The notes below the pieces were generated by a model that was not told where the DNA came from, searched no databases, and was given only the letters and a program-made list of their open reading frames with translations. A DNA stretch of 64,000 bases from Sphingomonas hankookensis (GTDB taxonomy: Bacteria > Pseudomonadota > Alphaproteobacteria > Sphingomonadales > Sphingomonadaceae): positions 17,516 through 81,515 of the forward strand of contig NZ_LQQO01000016.1 in assembly GCF_001619955.1 (NCBI RefSeq), in the 5' to 3' direction. Within the stretch, counting starts at the first letter, position 1. The number at the start of each line of letters is the position of its first letter. Positions 26,915 through 34,677 of this stretch are shown here, piece by piece. The translations under genes and the position numbers were made by a program.

Positions 26915-27819
26915 GCCACCCACCCCGGATACTTTGCCTGCCATGTCGGCGTCTGCGTCTCGATGAACTTCGCGCAGCTGGCCTTCGCCAGATCACGCAC
27001 GCGGCCGATATAGGCCTGCCGCTCGGCGACGGAGATCACGCCGCGCGCGTTCAGCAGGTTGAACACATGGCTCGCCTCGATCGCCTGTTCATAGGCCGCG
27101 ATCGGCACGTCGTTGGCCAGTGCATTCTCGCACTCGGCCGCCGCCTTTTTGAACAGGTCGAACAGGCCATCGGTATCGGCGACCTCGAAATTCCACTTCG
27201 ACATCTGGCGCTCGTTTTCGAGGAACACGTCGCCATAGGTGACGCCCCCCCTCCCCTCAGCAGCGTCATTGAACGCCAGGTCGTACACGCTGTCCTTATC
27301 CTGGATGTACATCGCCAGCCGTTCAAGGCCGTAGGTCAGCTCGCCCGCGACCGGCTTGCAGTCGAACCCGCCCATCTGTTGGAAATAGGTGAACTGGGTG
27401 ACTTCCATCCCGTCGCACCATACTTCCCAGCCCAGCCCCCATGCGCCCAGCGTCGGCGATTCCCAATCGTCCTCGACGAAGCGGATGTCGTGCTGCGTGA
27501 AGTCGATCCCGATCGCCGCCAGCGACCCCAGATACAGCTCCTGCAGGTTCGGCGGCGACGGCTTCAAAATCACCTGATACTGGTAATAATGCTGCAGCCG
27601 GTTGGGGTTCTCGCCATAGCGCCCGTCGGTCGGCCGGCGCGACGGCTGGACGAACGCCGCGTTCCACGGCTCCGGCCCCAGCGCGCGCAGCGTCGTCGCC
27701 GGGTGGAACGTCCCCGCCCCCATCCGCATGTCATAGGGTTGCAGGATGACGCAGCCCTTGTCGCTCCAGTAATCGTGGAGCGTCAGGATCATTTTCTGGA
27801 AGCTGAGCGGGGCGGCCAT
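26911..27819 (-). CDS. glyQ: Glycyl-tRNA synthetase alpha subunit
   Basis: GlyQ is the catalytic class II subunit that activates glycine and charges tRNA-Gly. It is 302 residues long, as in E. coli (303). Family landmarks are [40 protein letters not shown] and [18 protein letters not shown]. It overlaps glyS by 4 nt (ATGA), so the two subunits are made together. Confidence 0.98.
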   Translation of the reverse strand: MAAPLSFQKMILTLHDYWSDKGCVILQPYDMRMGAGTFHPATTLRALGPEPWNAAFVQPSRRPTDGRYGENPNRLQHYYQYQVILKPSPPNLQELYLGSLAAIGIDFTQHDIRFVEDDWESPTLGAWGLGWEVWCDGMEVTQFTYFQQMGGFDCKPVAGELTYGLERLAMYIQDKDSVYDLAFNDAAEGRGGVTYGDVFLENERQMSKWNFEVADTDGLFDLFKKAAAECENALANDVPIAAYEQAIEASHVFNLLNARGVISVAERQAYIGRVRDLAKASCAKFIETQTPTWQAKYPGWVA

Positions 27820-27888
27820 GGTTTCGCCTTTGAATGCAGGAATGCCCCGCGCCTAGCCGCATCGCCGATCGCCGGTCAAGCGAACCGC

Positions 27889-27992
27889 ATGTCAGGTTAA
27901 ACCGACATCGTGTCAGGTAGCATTGACACAAAGCACGAATCGGCGGATACATAGTCAGGTAAACACGACACATTGTCGCTGATCGTTGACAT
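27889..27992. promoter_or_regulatory. Four phased operator dyads upstream of the small HTH module
   Basis: Four copies of a GTC-N10-GAC dyad, consensus close to TGTCAGGTNNACNTGACA, start at 27891, 27912, 27954 and 27975. The spacings are 21, 42 and 21 bp, so all lie on one face of the helix. The slot that would hold a fifth copy (27933) is taken by the spacer of the promoter at 27923-27951. This is a classic repressor layout. The likely ligand is the HTH protein encoded at 28188, by autoregulation. Confidence 0.75.
27923..27951 (+). promoter_or_regulatory. Predicted promoter within the operator array
   Basis: A perfect -35 hexamer TTGACA (27923-27928) is followed after 17 bp by GATACA (27946-27951), a weak -10. 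The -35 lies inside the second operator dyad and the third dyad starts just after the -10. Bound repressor would therefore exclude RNA polymerase. Confidence 0.55.
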
Positions 27993-28006
27993 GGAAGGTC
28001 ACTGCG

Positions 28007-28180
28007 ATGCCCCGCCCCGACACCCAAGGCTACACGCTGTTCGTCGTCGCGCTGTGCGCAGCCGTCGCCGCAATGGCCGCCGACCGCAACGAACGGCCCA
28101 CACCGCCCCCCGCGCCGACCAGCGGCATTTCCTTCGCCGCCCAACTCGGCGATGCGGCGGTATCGCTATCGTGGCGGTGA
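28007..28180 (+). CDS. Short membrane peptide, first gene of the HTH module
   Basis: The 57-residue product starts MPRPDTQGYTLFVVALCAAV, giving one hydrophobic segment that could be a signal or membrane anchor, then a Pro/Thr-rich stretch and SFAAQLGDAAVSLSW. GGAAGG lies 8-13 nt before the ATG. An upstream ATG in another frame at 27991 overlaps the last operator and looks less protein-like. It ends 7 nt before the HTH gene. No family is recognised. Confidence 0.5.
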   Translation: MPRPDTQGYTLFVVALCAAVAAMAADRNERPTPPPAPTSGISFAAQLGDAAVSLSWR

Positions 28181-28187
28181 GCGGTTC

Positions 28188-28388
28188 GTGAAGAACCGGC
28201 TCAAGATTCTGCGCGCCGAACGCGACTGGAGCCAGGCCGAACTGGCCGGGCGGCTCGACGTATCGCGTCAGGCGGTGAATGCGATCGAAACCGGCAAGCA
28301 CGACCCGTCGCTCCCGCTCGCCTTCCGCATGAGCCGGTTGTTCGGCCTGCCGATCGAACAGATTTTCGAGGATGACGTCGATGGTTGA
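28188..28388 (+). CDS. Small XRE-family HTH regulator (66 aa)
   Basis: From the GTG at 28188 the protein reads as one compact HTH_3 domain: LKILRAERDWSQAELAGRLD, then VSRQAVNAIETGKHDPSLPL, ending PIEQIFEDD. This is the small YgzD-type repressor that is often coded beside membrane proteins. It overlaps the following membrane gene by 8 nt. It is the natural candidate to bind the dyads at 27889-27992. The ribosome site is weak, so coupling to the upstream 57-residue gene is likely. Confidence 0.88.
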   Translation: MKNRLKILRAERDWSQAELAGRLDVSRQAVNAIETGKHDPSLPLAFRMSRLFGLPIEQIFEDDVDG

Positions 28389-28818
28389 GGATTGGGGCGC
28401 CGCCCGCGAACGACAGCGCCGCCGGCGGCGATGGATCTGGGTCGCGGCAGCCATCGCCGTCGTCGCGCTGGCACCGCTGGTCACGACCTTCGTGCTGGGC
28501 ATCGTCGAGGGGTATAGCGAGGTCGCCGACCCTGCGCGCGCGATCCGCACCCGCGACCATGCCGGCTATATCGCCATCGGCATCGCGCTGCTCGGCGCGC
28601 TCGTCTTCAACCTGCGGATCTGGCGCAATGCCGATGAGGTCGAGCGGCGGCAGATGACGGAGGCGGCGGCCGTCACAGGAATCGCCGCGCTGGTCGCGCT
28701 GCCGGTCCTGTCGCTCGCGGCGAAACCGCTGGCGCTGCCCAATCCGGCGATGATCGGCTGGGCCGTCGCCATCGCCGCGCTGGTCGCGACCCGCATCGTC
28801 CAGCACCTGCGCGGATGA
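28381..28818 (+). CDS. Small multi-pass membrane protein of the HTH module
   Basis: The 145-residue protein has a basic cytoplasmic start (ERQRRRRRW) and about four transmembrane helices ([36 protein letters not shown], and two near the end). Small HTH repressors next to proteins of this size and topology recur in bacteria and archaea, and the role is unknown. It overlaps the HTH gene (start) and the TraB gene (ATGA at its end), so the four genes form one unit. Confidence 0.75.
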   Translation: MVEDWGAARERQRRRRRWIWVAAAIAVVALAPLVTTFVLGIVEGYSEVADPARAIRTRDHAGYIAIGIALLGALVFNLRIWRNADEVERRQMTEAAAVTGIAALVALPVLSLAAKPLALPNPAMIGWAVAIAALVATRIVQHLRG

Positions 28819-29672
28819 TCGCGCGGATCGTCGCCGCACTGTTCGGCTGGCTGTCGCTCGCCAGCCCGGTCGCGGCCCCGCCGATACTCATGCCGGCGCT
28901 CTGGGTCGCGCGCGATGCCGATACGGTGATCTGGCTGTTCGGCACGGTGCATCAATTGCGGCCGGGAACGCCGTGGCTGACCGGCGCGGTGGCGGACGCC
29001 TTTGCCGACAGCGACACGCTGGTCCTCGAAATCCCCGAACCCACGCCCGACGACATGAGCGCGGCGGTAGTACAGGTCACGCCGCCCCGCCCCGCCCCGC
29101 TGCCCCCGGCCCTCGACCGCAGCCTGCGCGCGCGGGCGGCCGAGCTGGGCTTCCCCCGCAATGCCTTCGACAGGACCGACCCGTGGTTCGCCGCGACGGT
29201 CCTCGCCGCGCAACCGCTGGCGCAGGCCGGCTACCGCAGCGAGCCCGCCCCCGAGACGCTGCTGACGAAACTCGCCGATCGAACCGGCAAGCCGGTCACC
29301 GCATTCGAAACGCTCGGCCAGCAACTTGGCCTCTTCGCCGCCCTGCCGCAGGCCGCCCAGCGCACGATGCTGGAGCGCACCCTCGCCGAGCGCGATCCGG
29401 TGCCGGCGATGGACCGGGTCGTCGCCACCTGGGGCCGTGGCGACGTCGCGACGCTCGACCGGCTGCTGGGCGAGGATATGACGCAAGCCGGTCCGGCGGT
29501 GCGCGCCGCGCTGCTCGACCGGCGCAACGCCGCCTGGGCGCGCACCATCGCCAGGTGGATGCGCCAGCCGGGTACGCGCTTCGTCGCGGTCGGCGCGGGG
29601 CATCTGACCGGGCCGGGCAGCGTGCAGGATCGGTTGCGGAAGATGGGTTTGGAAGTGATGCGGGTGCAATAG
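28815..29672 (+). CDS. TraB/GumN family protein, exported
   Basis: The 285-residue protein has an amino-terminal signal sequence ([17 protein letters not shown]) and the two family signatures, [17 protein letters not shown] near the start and [18 protein letters not shown] near the end. TraB/GumN proteins resemble the Tiki metalloprotease fold; the His in GTVH and the GxxH near the end would be metal ligands. It overlaps the upstream membrane gene by 4 nt. The bacterial function is not known. Confidence 0.85.
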   Translation: MIARIVAALFGWLSLASPVAAPPILMPALWVARDADTVIWLFGTVHQLRPGTPWLTGAVADAFADSDTLVLEIPEPTPDDMSAAVVQVTPPRPAPLPPALDRSLRARAAELGFPRNAFDRTDPWFAATVLAAQPLAQAGYRSEPAPETLLTKLADRTGKPVTAFETLGQQLGLFAALPQAAQRTMLERTLAERDPVPAMDRVVATWGRGDVATLDRLLGEDMTQAGPAVRAALLDRRNAAWARTIARWMRQPGTRFVAVGAGHLTGPGSVQDRLRKMGLEVMRVQ

Positions 29673-29682
29673 CACCCCACCC

Positions 29683-29803
29683 CGTTCGGTTCGAGCAGCT
29701 TCGAGCCTGTCGAGAAGCGTCCGTCGAGAACGCCCCGCTTGGGGCACCCCCTTCTCGACTACGGTTCTCGACAGGCTCGAACCTCCGCTCGAAGCAAACG
29801 GGG
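29683..29803. repeat. TTCGAGC-family inverted repeats
   Basis: Facing copies such as TTCGAGCCTGTCGAGAAGCG and TTCTCGACAGGCTCGAACC can form a long stem in the 263-nt gap between the TraB gene and rplY. It is the same repeat family as at 8031-8445. I see no gene in the gap. It may end transcription of the HTH module. Confidence 0.75.
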
Positions 29804-29935
29804 GTGGAGGAAACGGGGCACCCAACCTTGCCTTTCCCCCCAAACTCCCCTATGCGCCCGCGCTTGTTCGTGCCGGGGTCATCCCTGGAGGCCCGGCCGC
29901 GCAAGACACATCAATACGTACTCAAGGAAGACATG

Positions 29936-30613
29936 ATGAGCGACACGCTGAATCTGTCGGCCGAGACGCGCGATCGGGTAGGCAAGGGAGCCTCCCGCGC
30001 CCTGCGTCGCGATGGCCGCGTCCCCGCCGTGATCTATGGCAACAAGCAGGACCCGGAGGGCATTCACCTGAACGCCCGCGAACTCATGAAGGCGCTGATG
30101 ACCGGCCACTTCATGAACTCGGTCATCATGGTCGATGTCGGCGGCAAGAAGGTTCGCACCCTGGCCAAGGACGTCGCGTTCGACGTCGTCACCGACCAGC
30201 CGATCCATGTCGACTTCCTGCGCATCGCCAAGAACGCGACCGTGACCGTCGCCGTGCCGGTGACCTTCACCAACGAAGACGACGCCCCCGGCATCAAGCG
30301 GGACGGCGGCGTGCTGAACGTCGTGACCCATGAAATCGAACTGACCGTCGAAGCGTCGAACATCCCGACCGAGATCGTCGTCGACCTGACCGGCCGCGAA
30401 GTCGGTGACTCGATCCACCTGTCGGACATCGACCTGCCGAACGGTGCCGAAGCGACCGCATCGGAAGACGCCGTGACCGTCGCGACGATCACCCCGCCGA
30501 CCACGCTGACCGCCGAGGACGAGGCGCTCGACGCCGAAGTTGCCGAAGCGCAGTCGGCCGAAGCCGCTGCGGAAGGCGAAGACGCCGAGGGCGAGGACAA
30601 GGCCGAGGGCTGA
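29936..30613 (+). CDS. rplY: 50S ribosomal protein L25 (CTC/TL5 form)
   Basis: The 225-residue protein is the long form of L25, which binds 5S rRNA. The L25 domain covers residues 1-90 ([20 protein letters not shown]) and the TL5 carboxyl-terminal beta domain follows ([20 protein letters not shown]). The last 30 residues are very acidic Glu/Ala repeats, common in alphaproteobacteria. Two adjacent ATGs exist (29933, 29936); AAGGAAG is better spaced for the second. Confidence 0.95.
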   Translation: MSDTLNLSAETRDRVGKGASRALRRDGRVPAVIYGNKQDPEGIHLNARELMKALMTGHFMNSVIMVDVGGKKVRTLAKDVAFDVVTDQPIHVDFLRIAKNATVTVAVPVTFTNEDDAPGIKRDGGVLNVVTHEIELTVEASNIPTEIVVDLTGREVGDSIHLSDIDLPNGAEATASEDAVTVATITPPTTLTAEDEALDAEVAEAQSAEAAAEGEDAEGEDKAEG

Positions 30614-30639
30614 TCCGCCCCGCCTTTGTGCTGCTGATG

Positions 30640-30677
30640 GGGAGTGGGATGGCAATGCCGTCCCGCTCCCTTTGCGT
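30640..30677 (+). terminator. Terminator hairpin after rplY
   Basis: GGGAGTGGGA (30640-30649) pairs with TCCCGCTCCC (30661-30670) in a 10-bp stem, with one G-U pair when transcribed rightwards. TTTGCGTTT follows. It lies 27 nt after the rplY stop. Confidence 0.65.
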
Positions 30678-30702
30678 TTGGGGTGCGTTTTTTCCGCCCA
30701 CA

Positions 30703-30958
30703 CGTCATCCCAGCGGCGCCCCCCACCTCCTGCCCACACGTCATCCCGGCGAAGGCCGGGATCCATGGACACGGCCACGTCGCGCTTCGATCGCGAACAC
30801 CCGACACAATGGATTCCGGCCTCCGCCGGAATGACGATAGTGGCGAAGCAAAGGCCCCCCATCGTCGTTCCCGCGCAGGCGGGAACCCATAAACGCAACG
30901 CCTGTAGCTCCATCGCAAACGCCAGCGGCAATGGATTCCCGCCTTCGCGGGAATGACG
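30703..30958. repeat. Array of CATTCC/CATCCC palindromic repeats
   Basis: At least five hairpin units of the sphingomonad intergenic repeat are packed here in alternating orientation. Examples are CGTCATCCCGGCGAAGGCCG, ATTCCGGCCTCCGCCGGAAT, TCCCGCGCAGGCGGGA and ATTCCCGCCTTCGCGGGAAT. They fill most of the 395-nt gap 30614-31008 between rplY and pth. I see no gene there. Unit sequences differ, suggesting repeated insertion rather than a recent tandem copy. Confidence 0.85.
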
Positions 30959-31008
30959 GTTATGGCTACAGGCGTTCCGCACCCACCCGCCACCAAAGGA
31001 CGCCCTCA

Positions 31009-31575
31009 ATGCAGCTCTGGACCGGCCTGGGTAATCCCGGCCCGCAATATGCGATGCATCGCCACAATATCGGCTTCATGGCGGTCGACGCGATCGCGGA
31101 GGTCCATGGCTTCGCCGCGCCCAAACGCGCGTTCCAGGGCTGGATACAGGAAGGGCGGATCGGATCGGAAAAGATCCTGCTGCTCAAACCCGGCACCTGG
31201 ATGAACGAAAGCGGCCGTTCGGTCGGCGAAGCGATGCGCTTCTACAAGCTCACGCCGCAGGACGTGACCGTCTTCCACGACGAACTCGACCTCGCCCCGT
31301 TCAAGCTCAAGGTAAAGATCGGCGGCGGCCATGCCGGCCATAATGGCCTGCGCTCGACCGACGCGCATATCGGCCCCGACTTCCGCCGCATCCGCCTCGG
31401 CATCGGCCATCCGGGGCACAAGGACCGGGTAACGCCCTATGTGCTCGGCAATTTCGCCAAGGCCGAGCTGGACGACCTGACCGACCTGCTCGGCGCCGTC
31501 GCGGCGGAGGCGCCGTGGCTGGCGGCGAACGACGACGTGCGCTTCATGAACGAGGTGGCGCGGCGGATGGGGTAG
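31009..31575 (+). CDS. pth: Peptidyl-tRNA hydrolase
   Basis: This 188-residue enzyme recycles peptidyl-tRNA released from stalled ribosomes. It shows the family pattern from the first residues: GLGNPGPQYAMHRHNIGF with the catalytic His at residue 19, then LLKPGTWMNESGRSVGE and the acidic site HDELDLAPF, followed by GGGHAGHNGLRST. Length is normal. The rplY-pth order is common; here a repeat array and a terminator separate them. Confidence 0.97.
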   Translation: MQLWTGLGNPGPQYAMHRHNIGFMAVDAIAEVHGFAAPKRAFQGWIQEGRIGSEKILLLKPGTWMNESGRSVGEAMRFYKLTPQDVTVFHDELDLAPFKLKVKIGGGHAGHNGLRSTDAHIGPDFRRIRLGIGHPGHKDRVTPYVLGNFAKAELDDLTDLLGAVAAEAPWLAANDDVRFMNEVARRMG

Positions 31576-31618
31576 AGCTCCCCTTCCGGCCTCCCCATTC
31601 CCCTGTCCCCGCCCAAGC

Positions 31619-31702
31619 GTCACCCCAGCGCAGGCTGGGTCTCCCCGTGAAGACACACAACGCCAACCAACCGGGATACCCCAGCCTGCGCTGGGGTGAC
31701 GC
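31619..31702. repeat. Inverted pair of CACCCCAGC palindromic repeats
   Basis: GTCACCCCAGCGCAGGCTGG and its mirror CCAGCCTGCGCTGGGGTGAC face each other in the 210-nt gap between pth and the AraC-type gene. It is a variant of the intergenic palindromic repeat with a different core. No gene is visible in the gap. Confidence 0.85.
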
Positions 31703-31785
31703 TGGAGGTCGGCAATACCGCAAGATCGGTCGAGCGCCGCCACCCTTCCCCCGCGCATACCACCCGTGCCACACAGGACACGGAC

Positions 31786-32646
31786 ATGACGCCGACCACC
31801 CCCTATCACGACCGGATGCAGCGCGCGCTCGACCATATCGACCGGCATCTGGACGACGAACTCGACCTCGCCAGCATCAGCGCGGTCGCGGCCTTTTCCA
31901 AATATCACTTCCATCGCCAGTTCGTTGCGACCTTCGGACTGCCGGTCCATCGCTATGTCCAGCTTGCCCGGTTGCAGCGCGCGTCCCACCGGCTGGCGTT
32001 CCACGCCGACCGCGTGACCGATGTCGCGCTGGATGCGGGGTACGACGCGCCCGATGCCTTTGCCCGCGCCTTTCGGCGGCATTTCGGCCAGTCGCCGTCC
32101 TCTTTCCGTTCCGTGCCTGACTGGGCACCGTGGCGCGCGGCGCTTCTGCCGCTGGATCATGCGAGGAACCGATCCATGCCGACCTATGACGTCACCATTC
32201 GCGACTTTCCCGACACGCCGATCGCCTGTCTGTCGCACGAGGGCGACATGGCGAGCATCGGCGACAGCATCCGCCGCTTCATCGCGTGGCGCCGCGCGAA
32301 CCGCCTGCCGCCGTCCGACGCCGCGACCTTCAACGTCTTCCACGGCGACCCGCACGACCCCCACGCCGGCCCGGTCCGTATCGACCTGTGCGTCGCCACT
32401 GAACGCGCGTTTCCGATGGCAGACGGCATTACCACCGGCCTGATCCCCGGCGGTCGCTGCGCCGTGATCCGCATCGCCGGCCGCGCCGACGACCTCGAAG
32501 CCCCCGCGCTCCACCTCTATCGCGACTGGCTCCCCATCAGCGGCGAGGAACTCCGCGACTTCCCCCTTTTCTGCCAGCGGGTCCGCTTCGCCCCGGAAGT
32601 CGCCGAGCATGATGCGATCACCGACCTGTTCCTGCCGCTGCGCTAG
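31786..32646 (+). CDS. AraC-family regulator with GyrI-like effector domain
   Basis: The 286-residue protein has an amino-terminal AraC DNA-binding domain with two HTH units (LDLASISAVAAFSKYHFHRQ, then VTDVALDAGYDAPDAFARAF) and a carboxyl-terminal GyrI-like small-molecule domain from about residue 128 (YDVTIRDFPDTPIACLSHEG). This Rob/SoxS-like plan is used to sense drugs or metabolites. The ATG at 31786 starts the HTH domain directly. No target gene is adjacent, and it is flanked by repeats. Confidence 0.9.
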   Translation: MTPTTPYHDRMQRALDHIDRHLDDELDLASISAVAAFSKYHFHRQFVATFGLPVHRYVQLARLQRASHRLAFHADRVTDVALDAGYDAPDAFARAFRRHFGQSPSSFRSVPDWAPWRAALLPLDHARNRSMPTYDVTIRDFPDTPIACLSHEGDMASIGDSIRRFIAWRRANRLPPSDAATFNVFHGDPHDPHAGPVRIDLCVATERAFPMADGITTGLIPGGRCAVIRIAGRADDLEAPALHLYRDWLPISGEELRDFPLFCQRVRFAPEVAEHDAITDLFLPLR

Positions 32647-32725
32647 GCGGTCCAAAAAGGCGGGAACAGCTACTCCCGCTTGCGGATGCCTCTTTGAAAG
32701 TCGCGGTCGACGACAGAAGCCTGCC

Positions 32726-32809
32726 GTACCCCGCGCGGGCGGGGGTCCAGAGCCAAGCAAAACGACGGGTTGCGTGTGTCGCCCTGGACCCCCGCCTGCG
32801 CGGGGGTAC
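32726..32809. repeat. Inverted pair of GTACCCCCGC palindromic repeats
   Basis: GTACCCCGCGCGGGCGGGGG and the inverted CCCCCGCCTGCGCGGGGGTAC face each other. They are a further variant of the intergenic palindrome. They lie in the 437-nt gap 32647-33083, which also holds the 22-bp direct repeats at 32951 and 33017. I see no gene in the gap. Confidence 0.8.
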
Positions 32810-32950
32810 GTAACAGGGGAATGCTTCAGATGTTCGCGGGCAAGAAAACTGGCTTTCCTACGCCCTCCGCCATCGTCATGCTCGCCCGGTCCAAGCCATG
32901 TCCCGCGTACCGCCACGCACCGGATCGAACGCAACGCAAACTATCGTGCG

Positions 32951-33038
32951 AGTGTGAACTTAGTGAACTTTGCCCCATCCGTACTACCGAACCGACGACC
33001 CCGCGAACACGCCACTAGTGTGAACTTAGTGAACTTTG
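32951..33038. repeat. Perfect 22-bp direct repeat upstream of the esterase gene
   Basis: AGTGTGAACTTAGTGAACTTTG occurs at 32951-32972 and again at 33017-33038, 66 bp apart; the motif itself contains two GTGAACTT steps. It ends 45 nt before the esterase start. It could be a pair of regulator sites or a dispersed repeat; the sequence alone cannot decide. Confidence 0.7.
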
Positions 33039-33083
33039 GCCACGCCTTGCGCCGCGCCGCCCCTGCCCGATAGGAAGCATTCC

Positions 33084-33989
33084 ATGGCCAAACCCTTGCA
33101 ACTGCTCGCCTTCCTGTTCCTGCTGCTGACCGGCACCGCCGCACTGGCCGCGCCGCGCTGCACCGCCGGTCCTGCGAACCAGTCGCAACGGATCACGATC
33201 AACGACGGCATGCGCTCGGTGCTGCTCCACCTGCCGCCGGGCTTCGATCCGGCGCGGCCGGCACCGCTCGTCATCCTGCTCCACGGCAGCGGCGGCACCG
33301 GCGCGGCGATGCTGCGCGACTCGAACCTAGCCGAGGCAGCGGACAAGCACGGCTTCATCGTCGCCGCGCCCGATGCCGGCATCCCCCATGACCAGGGCTT
33401 CGTCTGGAACATTCCTGGCGTTCCCACCGTCGCCGGCACCATCCCCGGCCCCGACGCCCCCGACGACGTGAAGTTCATCGGCGCGCTGATCGACCAGCTG
33501 GCCAAGGCGGGCTGCGCCGATCCCGCCCGCGTCTATGCCACCGGCCTGTCGGGGGGCGGGCGAATGACCTCGTGGCTCGGCTGCGTCGCCGCCGACCGCT
33601 TTGCCGCCATCGCCCCGGTCGTCGGCCTGCGCGCGGGCAATCCGCTGGCCAGCGATCCCACCCACCCCGATCCCGCGACCTGTCGCCCGTCGCGCCCGCT
33701 GCCGGTCATCGCCTTCGCCGGCGATGCCGACACCACCAACCCGATCCAGGGCGGCGGCGCCAAATATTGGTCCTACACCATGCACGCCGCCGAGATGCGC
33801 TGGGCGACGCTCAACGGCTGCACCGCCGCCCCCACCACCCGCTGGGTCGCGCCGAAAGTCTATGAGGAACGCTATACCGGCTGCCGCGACGGTGCCGATG
33901 TCGCCGGCCGCATCACCGTCGGCGGCGGGCATAGCTGGGTCGTCGACAACGACGCGCTCTGGGCGTTCCTGTCGCAGCATCGCCGCTGA
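33084..33989 (+). CDS. Secreted esterase, feruloyl esterase / PHB depolymerase (LpqC) type
   Basis: The 301-residue protein has a signal peptide (LLAFLFLLLTGTAALAA) and an alpha/beta hydrolase domain. The oxyanion stretch is VILLHGSGGTGAAML, the nucleophile elbow is YATGLSGGGRMTSW, the acid is in AFAGDADTTNP and the catalytic His in VGGGHSWV. Several cysteines suggest disulphides, as expected outside the cytoplasm. Such enzymes cut feruloyl or acetyl groups from plant polysaccharides or short polyesters; the substrate is not determined. Confidence 0.85.
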   Translation: MAKPLQLLAFLFLLLTGTAALAAPRCTAGPANQSQRITINDGMRSVLLHLPPGFDPARPAPLVILLHGSGGTGAAMLRDSNLAEAADKHGFIVAAPDAGIPHDQGFVWNIPGVPTVAGTIPGPDAPDDVKFIGALIDQLAKAGCADPARVYATGLSGGGRMTSWLGCVAADRFAAIAPVVGLRAGNPLASDPTHPDPATCRPSRPLPVIAFAGDADTTNPIQGGGAKYWSYTMHAAEMRWATLNGCTAAPTTRWVAPKVYEERYTGCRDGADVAGRITVGGGHSWVVDNDALWAFLSQHRR

Positions 33990-34027
33990 CCCTTCCCAAA
34001 ACGCCACCGATCCGCCAAGCCGCCGCC

Positions 34028-34612
34028 ATGACCGTCCGCACCCTCTTCCCGACCCATCTCTACGAAGCCAGCCTCGCCGACGCCGCGCTGGTCGACGATC
34101 TCGACGCCTCGGTCCGCGCGCTGGCGGAGGAGGACATGGCCGGGCGCCGCTGGTCGAAGGAGCATGGCTATCGCGGCTATACCTCCTACGCCTCCCTGAA
34201 CGACCTGCCGCTCCGCGATCCGGTCTTCGCCGACCTGAAGCGCGTGCTCGACCGCCATGTCGCCAAATTCGCCGCCGCCTGCGGCATGGAACTGGCGGGC
34301 CGCAAGCTGAAGCTCGACAGCCTGTGGGTGAACCTGCTGAAGCCCGGCGGCGGCCATTCGGGCCACCTCCACCCGCACAGCGTCGTGTCGGGCACCGTCT
34401 ATGTCGCCGTTCCCGAAGGCGCGGGCGGCATTCGGTTCGAGGACCCCCGCCTTCCCATGCTGATGGCCGCCCCCACCCGCCCCGGCACGTTCGAAACCGT
34501 CGCGCCCGAACCCGGCACGCTGCTATTGTGGGAAAGCTGGCTGCGGCACGAGGTCATGCCGCACGCCGGCAAGGGCGAACGGATCAGCGTCAGCTTCAAC
34601 TATCGGTGGTAG
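34028..34612 (+). CDS. Putative 2-oxoglutarate/Fe(II) oxygenase, TIGR02466 family
   Basis: The 194-residue protein is a small double-stranded beta-helix oxygenase. It has the facial-triad-like region HSGHLHPHSVVSGTVYVAV with the first His, and the second His in LWESWLRHEVMPH, followed by the basic ERISVSFNY that would bind 2-oxoglutarate. The amino-terminal FPTHLYEASL is typical of this uncharacterised family. It starts 38 nt after the esterase stop and may be in the same transcript. Confidence 0.8.
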   Translation: MTVRTLFPTHLYEASLADAALVDDLDASVRALAEEDMAGRRWSKEHGYRGYTSYASLNDLPLRDPVFADLKRVLDRHVAKFAAACGMELAGRKLKLDSLWVNLLKPGGGHSGHLHPHSVVSGTVYVAVPEGAGGIRFEDPRLPMLMAAPTRPGTFETVAPEPGTLLLWESWLRHEVMPHAGKGERISVSFNYRW

Positions 34613-34677
34613 CTTTTGCAAAGCTGGTCGCCACCCGCTAAGGCGCAGGCTTTCCATCGTCTCCGGGATAGCATCAC

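Noticed and set aside
27889..27992. PpsR/CrtJ sites (TGT-N12-ACA) of photosynthesis genes
   Set aside because: Some of the dyads fit that formula, but no photosynthesis gene is nearby and the HTH gene next door is a simpler ligand.
28188..28818. Toxin-antitoxin pair (HTH plus membrane protein)
   Set aside because: The membrane protein has four helices and no toxin motif; the small HTH plus membrane protein layout is better seen as a regulated membrane module.
30703..30958. CRISPR array
   Set aside because: Units are palindromes in alternating orientation with unequal spacing and no uniform spacers; no cas genes are present.
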